Part shown: positions 34,240 to 42,586 of the stretch, piece by piece | Numbering within the stretch: position 1 is the stretch's first letter | How the letters are laid out: every line of letters starts with the position of its first letter | Assembly: GCF_004214935.1 (NCBI RefSeq) | Contig: NZ_SFCC01000023.1 | Span: 49,689 to 113,688 of the forward strand | Source: Amycolatopsis suaedae | GTDB taxonomy: Bacteria > Actinomycetota > Actinomycetes > Mycobacteriales > Pseudonocardiaceae | Direction of reading: 5' to 3' | Length of the DNA stretch: 64,000 nucleotides | Translations under genes and position numbers: made by a program | The notes under the pieces: generated by a model | The model's database searches: none | What the model was told of the DNA's origin: nothing | The model's input: the letters and a program-made list of their open reading frames with translations, nothing else

Positions 34240-34964
34240 GCGCCGCTGGGCGGCTGCGGTCGCTGCACGTGCCGGGCACGCCGCTGCTGCTGCCCAACGC
34301 CTGGGACGCCGCGTCGGCGCGGCTGGTCGAGCAGGCGGGATTCCCGGTCGTCGCCACCAGCTCCGCGGCCGTCGCCGAGGCACTCGGGTTCGCCGACGGG
34401 CAGCAGGCGCCCGTCGGCGAGATGCTCGCCGCCGCGGCCCGGATCGCGGCCGCGGTCGAGGTGCCGGTGACCGTCGACGCCGAGGCGGGTTACGACCTGC
34501 CGCCCGCCGAACTGGCCGAGCGGCTCCTCGGCGCGGGGGCGGCAGGTTGCAACCTGGAGGACACCGTGCCCGGCGCCGGCCTGCGTGACGTCGCCGAGCA
34601 GGCCGACTACCTGGCGGCCGTCCGCGCCGCCGCGGGCGACGCGCTCGTGCTGAACGCGCGGGTGGACGTCTTCCTCGGGGCGCAGGACCAGGCCGCGGTG
34701 CTCGACGAGGCGGTGACCAGGGCGAGGGCGTACCTGGCGGCCGGTGCGGACTGCGTCTACCCGATCCTGGTGCGCTCGGCGGAAGTGCTGCGGGAGTTCG
34801 TCGAGGCGGTCTCGCCCGCGGCGGTCAACGGGAACCTGCGCCCCGGCGGCGACCTGGCCGAACTCGCGGACGCCGGCGTGGCGCGGGTGTCGCTCGGCCC
34901 GGGTCTCTGGCGTGCCCAGCAGTCCTGGCTGGCGGACCAGCTGGCTGCTCTCAAGCCCGCCTGA
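34236..34964 (+). CDS. Isocitrate lyase/PEP mutase-superfamily protein
   Basis: GTG 34236 overlaps the upstream stop and gives 242 aa. The barrel has LLLPNAWDAASARLVEQAGF, VPVTVDAEAGY (metal Asp and Glu), GCNLEDTVPG and LVLNARVDVFL. These match the short actinobacterial branch related to phosphoenolpyruvate mutase, oxaloacetase and 2-methylisocitrate lyase. The catalytic Cys of true lyases (KKCGH) is not seen, so a carbon-carbon or carbon-phosphorus bond enzyme of unknown substrate is the safe reading. It is in one operon with the AhpD-like gene. Confidence 0.82.
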   Translation: MSAAGRLRSLHVPGTPLLLPNAWDAASARLVEQAGFPVVATSSAAVAEALGFADGQQAPVGEMLAAAARIAAAVEVPVTVDAEAGYDLPPAELAERLLGAGAAGCNLEDTVPGAGLRDVAEQADYLAAVRAAAGDALVLNARVDVFLGAQDQAAVLDEAVTRARAYLAAGADCVYPILVRSAEVLREFVEAVSPAAVNGNLRPGGDLAELADAGVARVSLGPGLWRAQQSWLADQLAALKPA

Positions 34965-35391
34965 ACACGCGGCATCACATCAGAGGTGTCACACGGTGGG
35001 GCCCGATGTGGTGGCGTCGATGCCGTGAACGGGCCCTCACGGCGTGAGACGTCAGGGCCCCGGCAAAGTCGGGCGCGTGGTGGTGCGGGAGCGTGGAGTT
35101 CGCGTGCCGGAGCGTGGGACTCGCGTGCACGACGGTGGGACTCGCGGCGAGTGGCCCGTTCACGCGGGCGACCGGCACCACGTGAGAACCCGGTCCACAT
35201 GGTGAGTTCTGCGCTCACGCACGCGAGTTCTGCGTTCCGGCACGCGAGTTCTACGTTCCGGTACACGAGTTCTACGCTCGAGACCAGCCACCTCGCCTGA
35301 GCGCGACCCGACTTTGCCGGGGCCCGGGCATGAGACGCCGTGAGGGCCACCCTCATCGCTGAAGGTGGCCCTCACGTGCTGTCCGGCTACG
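34965..35391. repeat. Intergenic iteron element, copy C
   Basis: No gene is present. A core with perfect 19-bp inverted ends, GGGCCCCGGCAAAGTCGGG (35055-35073) and its complement (35307-35325), encloses 21-bp units. Three units lie head-to-tail on the left (35087-35149) and four lie in the opposite sense on the right (35198-35281). A typical right unit is GCACGCGAGTTC followed by TACGTTCCG. Left of the core is half of the CCGTGAA..CCCTCACGG hairpin sequence (about 35022-35050). To its right is a hairpin with 17-bp arms at 35339-35355 and 35360-35376. The hairpin abuts the convergent sugar-binding protein gene and can act as terminator. Confidence 0.85.
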
Positions 35392-36390
35392 TCAGCACTG
35401 CTGCTTGTAGAAGTACTGCGCGTTGGCGTCCATGTCGGCCTTGGTGATCGAGTGCAGGCCGGCGGTGATGTTGCGCTGGGTCGGCTTGCCCTCGATGGCC
35501 GCGACCGCCTGCTGCACACCCTGCACGCCGATGGCGGCCGGGTCCTGCGCGATCAGTGCCTGGTACTCGCCCTTGCGCAGCCCCTCGACCTCCGACGGGC
35601 TGGCGTCGAAGCCGACCAGGTTGACCTGGCCGATCTTGCCCGCGTTGCGCAGACCGGTCGCCGCGCCCTCACCGGTGTTGAGGTTGGTGGCGAAGATGCC
35701 GATGAGGTCCGGGTTCGACGCGAGCGCCGCCGTCACCTTGCCCGCCGCCTGGTCGGGCTCGTTCTGGGTGAACTGCACCCCGGCAGACTTCAGGTTCGGG
35801 TGGTTTTTCAGCTCGTCCTCGAAGCCCTTCGCGCGGGCGTTCGTGGTCGACGTCCCGGCGATGGTGTCCAGCACCAGCACCGAACCCTGCTTGCCGCCCA
35901 CCAGCTTCGCCAGCGTCTGCGCGGCCAGCTTGCCGCCCTCGGCGTTGTTCGACGAGATCGACGACACGGCCACGCCGGTGTCCTTGAGCGCGGTGTCCAC
36001 CTCGACGATCTTCGCGCCGCGGTTCTTCACCTGCTGGATCGGCGCCAGCATTGCCTGGTCGTCGGTCGGGGCGATGAGCAGGCCGGCCGGGGGAGCCGAA
36101 CCCAGCGCGTTGACCTTCTCCGTCTGCATGGCGGCGTCGAACTTCTGCGGCGCCGACGTGGTCAGCTCGTAGCCGAGCTTCTTCGCCTCGGCCTCCGCAC
36201 CACACTGCATGGAGATGTAGAACGGCTCGGCCTGCACACCCGGGATCAGCACCAGCTTCTTGTTGCCCTGCTGGGCGGGCTGGTCCCCGGCGGGTGTCTG
36301 GCCGACCTGACCGCCACCGCAGGCGGCCAGCAACGTGACGGCGGCGGCCGCCGCACCGGCGGCGAGCAGCGTCTTACGGGGGAACTTCAT
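35392..36390 (-). CDS. Sugar ABC transporter substrate-binding lipoprotein
   Basis: ATG 36390 follows AGAGGTG and gives 332 aa with a signal peptide ending in LLAAC (lipidated Cys about residue 24). The mature protein is a periplasmic-binding-protein type I fold: IPGVQAEPFYISMQCGAEAE, LLIAPTDDQAMLAPI, VGFDASPSEVEGL. It is the ribose/fructose-type (Peripla_BP_4) class that captures a monosaccharide outside the membrane. It is the last gene of the LacI-isomerase-ATPase-permease operon, 28 nt after the permease gene. Confidence 0.93.
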   Translation of the reverse strand: MKFPRKTLLAAGAAAAAVTLLAACGGGQVGQTPAGDQPAQQGNKKLVLIPGVQAEPFYISMQCGAEAEAKKLGYELTTSAPQKFDAAMQTEKVNALGSAPPAGLLIAPTDDQAMLAPIQQVKNRGAKIVEVDTALKDTGVAVSSISSNNAEGGKLAAQTLAKLVGGKQGSVLVLDTIAGTSTTNARAKGFEDELKNHPNLKSAGVQFTQNEPDQAAGKVTAALASNPDLIGIFATNLNTGEGAATGLRNAGKIGQVNLVGFDASPSEVEGLRKGEYQALIAQDPAAIGVQGVQQAVAAIEGKPTQRNITAGLHSITKADMDANAQYFYKQQC

Positions 36391-36418
36391 CCTGCACCTC
36401 TTTGTGCCGTAGGGAAAA

Positions 36419-37465
36419 TTACCTGCTGTTGCGAAGCCGGCGGCGTCGCTGGTCGAACCAGACGGCCGCGATGAGCACGGCACCGACGGCGATCATCTGC
36501 CAGAAGTCCTGAACCTCCGTGATGTTGAAGCCCTTCTTCAGCACGGCCGGGATGAACACGCCGATCACCGTGCCGAGCACCGAACCGACACCGCCGAACA
36601 GGCTCGTGCCGCCCATGACGGTGGCCGCGATGGCGTTGAGGTTGTCCGTGGTGTGCGCCGAGATCGTCGTCGAGGCGTAGTAGGCCAGCGACATGAACCC
36701 GGCGATGCCGGCCAGGAAGCCGGTCAGCGTGTACACCTTCAGCAGGTGGGCGGTCACGCCGATGCCGACGCGGCGCGCGGCCTCGGCGTTCGAGCCGACC
36801 GCGTAGGTGTAGCGGCCGAACTTCGTCGTGTGCAGCAGCCAGGCCCCGATCAGGGTGATGACCACCGCGACGATCACCAGGTTGGGCACGCCGAACCAGG
36901 TGCCGTAGCCGAGCGTGCTGTTGAGCACGGTCGGCACGCTGCGGATGTCCGAGCCGTTGTTGAGCAGGTACGCCGCGCCCAGCGCGGCACCCATCGTGCC
37001 CAGCGTGACGATCAGCGGCGGGATCTTCGCCACCGCGATCAGCAGCCCGTTGATCAAGCCCCACACCGTTCCGGCGACCACACCGGCGATCAGGCCGACC
37101 GTGATCACGCCCCAGCCGGCCGCCGTGGCGTTGCCGCCGGGGCTCAGCGCCTCCATCGTCTTCGCCGACACCATCCCGGCGAAGATCAGCACCGAGCCGA
37201 CGGACAGGTCGATGCCGGAGGTGATGATCACGAACGTCATGCCGACCGAGAGCACCAGCAGCACCGACGTCTCGATCAGCAGCGTCTGGAACGTGAACAG
37301 CGTGGCGAACTCACCCGGCGCGGCGATCGTGAACACGATGCACAGGCCGAGCAGCACCAGCGCGATCCAGAAGGTGTTGGCCGAGATCAGCCGGGCACCG
37401 AGTGGCCGCTTCTGGAACCCACCGTCTACTTCGGACTGGATTGGCGCCTTGGTCTCCGTGCTCAC
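36419..37465 (-). CDS. Sugar ABC transporter permease (RbsC/FrcC type)
   Basis: GTG 37465 overlaps the ATPase stop by 4 nt and gives 348 aa with about ten membrane helices. Family signatures include SVGMTFVIITSGIDLSVGSV and VMGGTSLFGGVGSVLGTVIG. A 40-residue charged cytoplasmic N-terminus precedes the first helix (FWIALVLLGLCIVFTI). It forms the membrane channel for the sugar captured by the adjacent binding protein, probably as a homodimer with two ATPase subunits. Confidence 0.94.
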   Translation of the reverse strand: MSTETKAPIQSEVDGGFQKRPLGARLISANTFWIALVLLGLCIVFTIAAPGEFATLFTFQTLLIETSVLLVLSVGMTFVIITSGIDLSVGSVLIFAGMVSAKTMEALSPGGNATAAGWGVITVGLIAGVVAGTVWGLINGLLIAVAKIPPLIVTLGTMGAALGAAYLLNNGSDIRSVPTVLNSTLGYGTWFGVPNLVIVAVVITLIGAWLLHTTKFGRYTYAVGSNAEAARRVGIGVTAHLLKVYTLTGFLAGIAGFMSLAYYASTTISAHTTDNLNAIAATVMGGTSLFGGVGSVLGTVIGVFIPAVLKKGFNITEVQDFWQMIAVGAVLIAAVWFDQRRRRLRNSR

Positions 37466-38226
37466 GCCGCCTCCTCGTCGTTGGTCAGGGCGCCCGTCAT
37501 CGCGGCGACCAGGTCCTCCAGCTTGGTGTCCTTCGCCTCGAAGCGGGCGACCCGCGTGCCCAGCCGCAGCACCTCGATCCGGTCGGCGACCGACAGCACC
37601 TCGGGCATGTTGTGGCTGATCAGCACGACCGCGATGCCCTGGTCGCGCACCTTCTTGATGACGTCCAGCACGCGCTCGCGCTGCACGACACCGAGCGCGG
37701 CGGTCGGCTCGTCCATGAACACGACCTTGCTGGCCCACACCACCGAGCGCACCACCGCGACACTCTGCCGCTGCCCACCGGACAGCGACCCGATCGGCAC
37801 CTCGGTGCTCTGCAGCGTGACGCCGAGCCGCTGGAACTGCTCGACGGCCTGCCTGCGCATTTCCGCCTTGTCGATCATGCCGAGCTTGCCGAGGATGCCC
37901 TTGCGGTGGATCTCCCTGCCCAGGAACAGGTTCGCGGCCGGGTCCAGCTCCGGTGCCACCGCGAGATCCTGGTACACGGTCTCGATGCCGAGCCGCCTGG
38001 CGACGGTCGGCGACTCGAGGGTGATCTCCTTGCCGTCGAGCAGGATTTTACCCGACGTCGGCTGCTCCGCGCCGGACAGGCATTTGACCAATGTGGACTT
38101 TCCGGCGCCGTTGTCACCGATCAGCGCGGTGACCTCGCCGGCCCTGGCCTGGAACGACGCGCCACGGAGCGCCTCGACCGAGCCGTATCGTTTCGTCAGG
38201 TGCTGGGCGTCCAGCAGGATGCTCAT
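37462..38226 (-). CDS. Sugar ABC transporter ATP-binding protein (single domain)
   Basis: The 254-aa single nucleotide-binding domain has Walker A GDNGAGKST, signature LSGGQRQSVAV, Walker B VVFMDEPTAAL and switch His in VLISHNMPEV. Most ribose-type systems use a fused double ATPase; a single domain is typical of the FrcA (fructose/mannose) branch. It overlaps the permease gene downstream and the isomerase gene upstream by 4 nt each, so it is translated in a tight operon. Confidence 0.94.
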   Translation of the reverse strand: MSILLDAQHLTKRYGSVEALRGASFQARAGEVTALIGDNGAGKSTLVKCLSGAEQPTSGKILLDGKEITLESPTVARRLGIETVYQDLAVAPELDPAANLFLGREIHRKGILGKLGMIDKAEMRRQAVEQFQRLGVTLQSTEVPIGSLSGGQRQSVAVVRSVVWASKVVFMDEPTAALGVVQRERVLDVIKKVRDQGIAVVLISHNMPEVLSVADRIEVLRLGTRVARFEAKDTKLEDLVAAMTGALTNDEEAA

Positions 38227-39269
38227 CGGGGGGACCTCTTCTCCGGTGCGGGCGGACGGCAGCGGATCACCGTCACGTCCCCGGTCAGTTCCGCCTCGCC
38301 CGCGCCGTACGGGACCACGAGGGTCTCGCCACGGGTGAGGCCGTGCTCGCCGCCGTGCTCGGTGCGCAGGGTGCCGGAGCCGCCCAGCACCACCAGCACG
38401 GCGAACGAGGGGTCCAGGGCCAGCGCCGGCGCGGGCCGGAGCTGGTCGGCGCGGAAGAACCCGGCCGAGTCCTCGGCCAGCAGGTCCACAGTGGACCCTT
38501 CGGTGCCCGCGGTGTGCCGGATGATCGAGCCCAGCCGCTCAGCGTCCCAGCCCGAGGTGTCCAGCGTCCGCAGTGCCGTGTCGAACCCGACCCCGAGGTG
38601 CCCCTTCTCCGGCGAGTCCAGGAAGTCCCGCCACTCCAGGGTGAGCGAGAAGTCCGTCGGCTGCTGCAGTTCGACGACGAACACGCCCTCGCCGATGGCG
38701 TGCGGCAGACCCGCCGGGATGTAGACGGTGTCTCCGGCGCTGACCGGCGTGCTGTTCAGCGCGCCCAGCATCGCGGGCGCGTCCTGGTCGCGGACCCACT
38801 CTGACACGGTGGTCTTGCTGACCGTCTCGGCGAAGCCGGCATGCACGCGCGGGTCGTCGCCGTAGGTGCCGACCACGATCCAGGCCTCGGTCTTGCCGAA
38901 GTGGGAGTCGAAGTGCTCGCGGGCGAACTCGTCGGTGGGGTGGAAGTGCACCGGCAGTCGTTGCCCGGCGTCGAGCAGCTTGACCAGCAGGCCCGTGGAC
39001 TCGCCGAACACCTCGACGTGCTTGGCGCCCAGCCAGCCCTCCGGATCGGCCCGCACGGCGTCGCGCAGCCAGGTGCCGTCGGGCAGGCGGGTCAGGCCGT
39101 TGGTGTCCTGGCCGAACAGCGTCGTGGTGGACGCGACCCAGTCCTCGGGGCCGAACGACGACGCGGACGACCGCTGTCCGGTGCGTAGTTCGGCGATCGC
39201 GTCGCCGCCCCGGTAGAACTGCGGCGGCTGGTTGGCTGCCAGCCGGATCGGCGACAGTGGCCTGCTCAT
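38223..39269 (-). CDS. Class I phosphomannose-isomerase-like protein
   Basis: The 348-aa cupin enzyme has LPVHFHPTDEFAREHFDSHFG (metal His residues), KTEAWIVVG and IPAGLPHAIGEG with the later metal His. These correspond to type I mannose-6-phosphate isomerases, which interconvert mannose-6-phosphate and fructose-6-phosphate with zinc. Its place inside the sugar transporter operon suggests that the imported sugar is mannose, fructose or a related hexose. The overlaps with LacI (ATGA) and the ATPase genes show strict co-expression. Confidence 0.85.
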   Translation of the reverse strand: MSRPLSPIRLAANQPPQFYRGGDAIAELRTGQRSSASSFGPEDWVASTTTLFGQDTNGLTRLPDGTWLRDAVRADPEGWLGAKHVEVFGESTGLLVKLLDAGQRLPVHFHPTDEFAREHFDSHFGKTEAWIVVGTYGDDPRVHAGFAETVSKTTVSEWVRDQDAPAMLGALNSTPVSAGDTVYIPAGLPHAIGEGVFVVELQQPTDFSLTLEWRDFLDSPEKGHLGVGFDTALRTLDTSGWDAERLGSIIRHTAGTEGSTVDLLAEDSAGFFRADQLRPAPALALDPSFAVLVVLGGSGTLRTEHGGEHGLTRGETLVVPYGAGEAELTGDVTVIRCRPPAPEKRSPR

Positions 39270-40300
39270 GCGGGGGCCACCTCACCGGAGCCGCGGGGTA
39301 CAAGACGCACGGGGAGCACTACCTTTCTCGGGGCGGACTGATCTCCTTGGATCCGGGCGAACAGCAGGTTCGCCGCGGCTTCACCCAGCCCGCCGACGTC
39401 GTGTGCGACGACGGTGACCGGGGGATCGAGCAGGTCGGCGAGTTCGAAGTCGTCGAAGCCGACCAGTGCGGGCCTGCGCGGCGCGTGCGCCAGCGCACGC
39501 AGCAGGTGGACGGTGACCCGGTTGTTGCCCGCCACCACGGCGGTCGGCGGCTCGGCGCCGGCCATCAGCCTGCGCACCGCGTCGCCGACGCCTTCCTCGG
39601 TGGGCGTGCGCATCACCACCAGGCCCTCGTCGTAGCGGATTCCGGCTCGCGCGCAGCCCTCCCGGAAGCCGCGCAGGCGTTCGCCCGCGGTGTAGATCTC
39701 CACGTTGTCACCGAGGAACGCGATGCGCCGGTGGCCGTGCGCCGCGAGGTGGGTGACCGCCTCGACGGTGCCGCCGATGTTGTCGACCAGCACGGTGTCG
39801 GCGACGATGTCGCCAGCCGGGCGGTCGATGAACACCACCGGCGTGCCCGCCCGCATCTCCGGCACCAGGTACCCGTGCTGCATTCCGGCCGGGACGATCA
39901 GCAGGCCGTCCACCCGGCGCGAGCAGAACTCCAGCGCCAGTTCGCGTTCGCGGTCCCTGTCCTCGTCCGACGACCCGGTCAGCACCTGCCTGTCGTGTGA
40001 GCTGGCGATGCGCTCGATGGCACGGTTGAGTTCGGAGTAGAACGGGTTCCCGACGTCCTCCACGACCAGGCCGATGGTTCCGGTGGTCGATCCGCGGCGC
40101 AGGTTGCGGGCACCGAGGTTGCGCCGGAAGCCCAGCTGCTCGATGGCCGCCATGACGCGCTCGGCGGTGTCCGGATGGACCGCCGGCTCGTCGTTGACGA
40201 CACGCGAGACGGTCTTGATGCTCACGCCGGCCAGTCGAGCCACATCGCTCATGGTGGCCCGACGCGTGTTACCCCGACCGGAGGGCGACAACGTTGTCAT
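39266..40300 (-). CDS. LacI-family regulator of the sugar ABC operon
   Basis: ATG 40300 gives 344 aa (ATG 40252 would give 328 aa). The helix-turn-helix MSDVARLAGVSIKTVSRVVN is followed by the hinge and a type I binding fold (GLVVEDVGNPFYSELNRAIE; VVFIDRPAGD; VGFDDFELADLLDPPVT). It is the first gene of a five-gene operon whose genes overlap by 4 nt from LacI to permease. By family it releases its operators when the imported sugar or its phosphate binds. A perfect palindrome at 40287-40298 overlaps the start, fitting autoregulation. Confidence 0.92.
   Translation of the reverse strand: MTTLSPSGRGNTRRATMSDVARLAGVSIKTVSRVVNDEPAVHPDTAERVMAAIEQLGFRRNLGARNLRRGSTTGTIGLVVEDVGNPFYSELNRAIERIASSHDRQVLTGSSDEDRDRERELALEFCSRRVDGLLIVPAGMQHGYLVPEMRAGTPVVFIDRPAGDIVADTVLVDNIGGTVEAVTHLAAHGHRRIAFLGDNVEIYTAGERLRGFREGCARAGIRYDEGLVVMRTPTEEGVGDAVRRLMAGAEPPTAVVAGNNRVTVHLLRALAHAPRRPALVGFDDFELADLLDPPVTVVAHDVGGLGEAAANLLFARIQGDQSAPRKVVLPVRLVPRGSGEVAPA
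40287..40298. promoter_or_regulatory. LacI-type operator 1
   Basis: GACAACGTTGTC is a perfect 12-bp palindrome with the central CG typical of LacI-family operators. It lies at the LacI gene start and would block the operon promoter or a leaderless start. Confidence 0.7.
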
Positions 40301-40388
40301 AGTGGCCGCGATTGGACACCGATCCCGGCGGGCTGTCAATGGGCTGATCGCTTCAGCGCGGGACTACGTTGCCGTTTCGTTACCGGAA

Positions 40389-40400
40389 GACAAGGTTGTC
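40389..40400. promoter_or_regulatory. LacI-type operator 2
   Basis: GACAAGGTTGTC differs from operator 1 at one base and lies 102 bp away, upstream of both the LacI operon and the divergent ABC exporter. Two such sites could allow looping. A third CG-centred palindrome-like word, GGAAACCGTTTACC, is at 40431-40444. Confidence 0.55.
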
Positions 40401-40461
40401 AGCCAATCGATGGGTGATTTCCCTGAGGCCGGAAACCGTTTACCGGGCTAGGTTCCCGCAC

Positions 40462-41370
40462 ATGACCACAGCACGGGCGCTCGTGGTGGACGACATCCAC
40501 ATGAGCTACGGCGACTTCAAGGCCGTCGACGGCGTGTCCTTCGAGGTCGCCGAGGGGGAGTTCTTCGGCATCCTCGGGCCGAACGGCGCGGGCAAGACCA
40601 CCACCATGGAGATCGCGGAAGGCTTGCGGGAGCCGGACTCCGGCAGCATCGAACTGCTCGGCGAGTCGCCGTTCCCGCGCAACCTCGCACTGCTGCCGCG
40701 CATGGGAGTTCAGCTGCAGGCGTCCGCCTTCTTCGAGAAGCTGACCGCGCGTGAGCAGCTGGAGACCTTCGGATCCCTCTACGGCGTCCGCTCCGCGCGG
40801 ATCGACGAGATGCTGGAGCTGGTCGGCCTCGCCGACAAGGCCGGGACGCAGGAGGCGAAGCTGTCCGGTGGCCAGCGGCAGCGGCTGTCCATCGCCTGCG
40901 CGCTGGTGCACGACCCGGACATCGTGTTCCTCGACGAGCCGACGGCCGCGCTGGATCCGCAGTCGCGGCGCAACCTGTGGGACGTGCTGCGGGCCATCCA
41001 GGACCGGGGGAAGACGATCGTCTACACGACCCACTACCTCGACGAGGCCGAGGTCCTCTGTGACCGCGTGGCGATCATGGACCACGGCCGCATCCTCGCG
41101 CTGGACACGCCGGCCCGCCTGGTCCGTGACCTCGACGCCGCGACACACGTGATCCTGGAGCCAACGTCGATGCCGGTCACCGAGGCCAGGGCGCTGCCCG
41201 GCGCGGACAACGTCGCCGTCGACGAGACCTCGCTGACCATCGCCACCCGCCGTCCCGCGCCGCTGCTCGCCGCGCTCGCCGAACGCGGCACGCTCGACGG
41301 GCTGCAGGTGCGCACCGCCACCCTCGAGGACGTCTTCCTCCAGCTCACCGGACGGGAGTACCGCGCGTGA
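40462..41370 (+). CDS. ABC-2 type transporter ATP-binding protein
   Basis: ATG 40462 gives 302 aa. Walker A is GPNGAGKTT, signature LSGGQRQRLSIACAL, Walker B DIVFLDEPTAALDP, and the switch His is in VYTTHYLDEAE. The C-terminal 80 residues form the extra domain of drug/lipid exporters (DrrA-like). It overlaps the permease gene by 4 nt. The pair should export a hydrophobic compound or drug. The divergent LacI gene and its operators lie within 170 nt, but common control is uncertain. Confidence 0.92.
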   Translation: MTTARALVVDDIHMSYGDFKAVDGVSFEVAEGEFFGILGPNGAGKTTTMEIAEGLREPDSGSIELLGESPFPRNLALLPRMGVQLQASAFFEKLTAREQLETFGSLYGVRSARIDEMLELVGLADKAGTQEAKLSGGQRQRLSIACALVHDPDIVFLDEPTAALDPQSRRNLWDVLRAIQDRGKTIVYTTHYLDEAEVLCDRVAIMDHGRILALDTPARLVRDLDAATHVILEPTSMPVTEARALPGADNVAVDETSLTIATRRPAPLLAALAERGTLDGLQVRTATLEDVFLQLTGREYRA

Positions 41371-42458
41371 CCACCATCCAGGCCCCCGAGACGCCAGGCC
41401 GGACCGGACAGGCCGGCACGCCGTTCCAGGCGCTGGCGAAGGCCATGTTCAAAGGTTTCGTCCGGGACAAGGCGACGTTGTTCTTCACGTTCCTGTTCCC
41501 GCTGATGTTCCTGGTGATCTTCGGGTTGATCTTCGGCGACCGCGGGTCGTCCAAGATGGAGGTCGGCGTCGTCGGGGAGGGGCCGGTGATCGTCGCGCTG
41601 GAGCAGTCCGGCGCCGTCGAGCTGAAGCGGATCGGAGACCTCGCCGACGCCGAGCGGCAGGTCCGGGACGGTGACCTGCCCGCCGTCGTCGCGCAGAGCG
41701 GCGACACGGTGACCCTGCGCTTCGCCGCCAGCGACCAGGCCAGGGCGGGCACCGTGCTCGGACTCGTCGGCGGTGTGGTCGGTCAGCAGAACCTCGCGGC
41801 CACCGGGCAGGTGCCGCGGTACACGCTGAACGCCCAGCAGGTCGAGGACGAGTCGCTGAAGCCGATCCAGTTCATGGCGCCGGGCATCCTGTCCTGGGCG
41901 ATGTCGATCGCGGCCGTCTTCGGTGCCGCGCTGACGTTCGTCAACTGGCGCAAGAAGCAGGTGCTGCGGCGGTTGCGGCTCGCACCCGTCCGGCCACTGA
42001 CCGTGCTGGGTTCGCGGGTGGTGGTGTCGCTCGGTGTGTCGGTCGTGCAGTTCGCCGTGTTCCTCGGAATCGCGTCGCTGCCGTTGTTCGGGTTGCAGCT
42101 GTCCGGGCAGTGGTGGCTTGCCCTGCCGCTGCTGCTGCTCGGCACGCTGGCGTTCTTCGCCATCGGGATGCTCGTCGGCGCGTTCAGCAAGACCGAGGAG
42201 GCCGCGAGTGGCGCGGCGAACCTGGTCGTGCTGCCGATGGCGTTCCTTTCCGGATCGTTCATCCCGATTGGTGAGACACCGGCGTGGGTCCAGGCCATCT
42301 CGAAGGTGCTGCCGCTGCGGCATCTCAACGACGGAATGGTCGACGTCATGGTGCGCGGGAAGGGGATCGAGGCACTGGCGCTGCCCGCGGTGATCCTCGT
42401 CGGCTTCACCGTCGTGATCGGACTGATCGCCGCGAAGGTCTTCCGCTGGGAGGAGTGA
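41367..42458 (+). CDS. ABC-2 type transporter permease
   Basis: GTG 41367 overlaps the ATPase stop and gives 363 aa. The first helix (TLFFTFLFPLMFLVIFGLIF), a large extracellular loop (residues about 60-165), and a cluster of five more helices with NLVVLPMAFLSGSFIPIGETP match ABC-2 exporters of the DrrB/YhaP kind. It forms the membrane part of the exporter with the preceding ATPase. It is followed by a strong terminator hairpin. Confidence 0.92.
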   Translation: MTTIQAPETPGRTGQAGTPFQALAKAMFKGFVRDKATLFFTFLFPLMFLVIFGLIFGDRGSSKMEVGVVGEGPVIVALEQSGAVELKRIGDLADAERQVRDGDLPAVVAQSGDTVTLRFAASDQARAGTVLGLVGGVVGQQNLAATGQVPRYTLNAQQVEDESLKPIQFMAPGILSWAMSIAAVFGAALTFVNWRKKQVLRRLRLAPVRPLTVLGSRVVVSLGVSVVQFAVFLGIASLPLFGLQLSGQWWLALPLLLLGTLAFFAIGMLVGAFSKTEEAASGAANLVVLPMAFLSGSFIPIGETPAWVQAISKVLPLRHLNDGMVDVMVRGKGIEALALPAVILVGFTVVIGLIAAKVFRWEE

Positions 42459-42515
42459 TCTGCCCTACCCCGGTGTTCCGGTGACGGCCATCACGGCTCA
42501 CACTGGCATCACAAC

Positions 42516-42566
42516 GTCCGACGGCGTGGTTGACGTTAGTAGTCACCTACGCCGTCGGACTTTTTT
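42516..42566 (+). terminator. Intrinsic terminator or attenuator before DUF3817 gene
   Basis: GTCCGACGGCGT (42516-42527) pairs exactly with ACGCCGTCGGAC (42549-42560) and is followed by six T residues. The 21-nt loop contains TTGACGTTAGTAGTCA with TGAC/GTCA ends. It ends only 20 nt before the next start, so it may regulate that gene as well as end the ABC transcript. Confidence 0.82.
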
Positions 42567-42586
42567 GCGACCTTCTAGGAGGAACC

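Noticed and set aside
34965..35391. CRISPR array
   Set aside because: The 21-bp units touch each other without spacers and occur in both orientations; no cas genes are near.
40462..42458. Assignment of the ABC exporter to the LacI sugar regulon
   Set aside because: Operators lie between the divergent units, but the exporter is of the drug type and no sequence feature ties it to the sugar operon.
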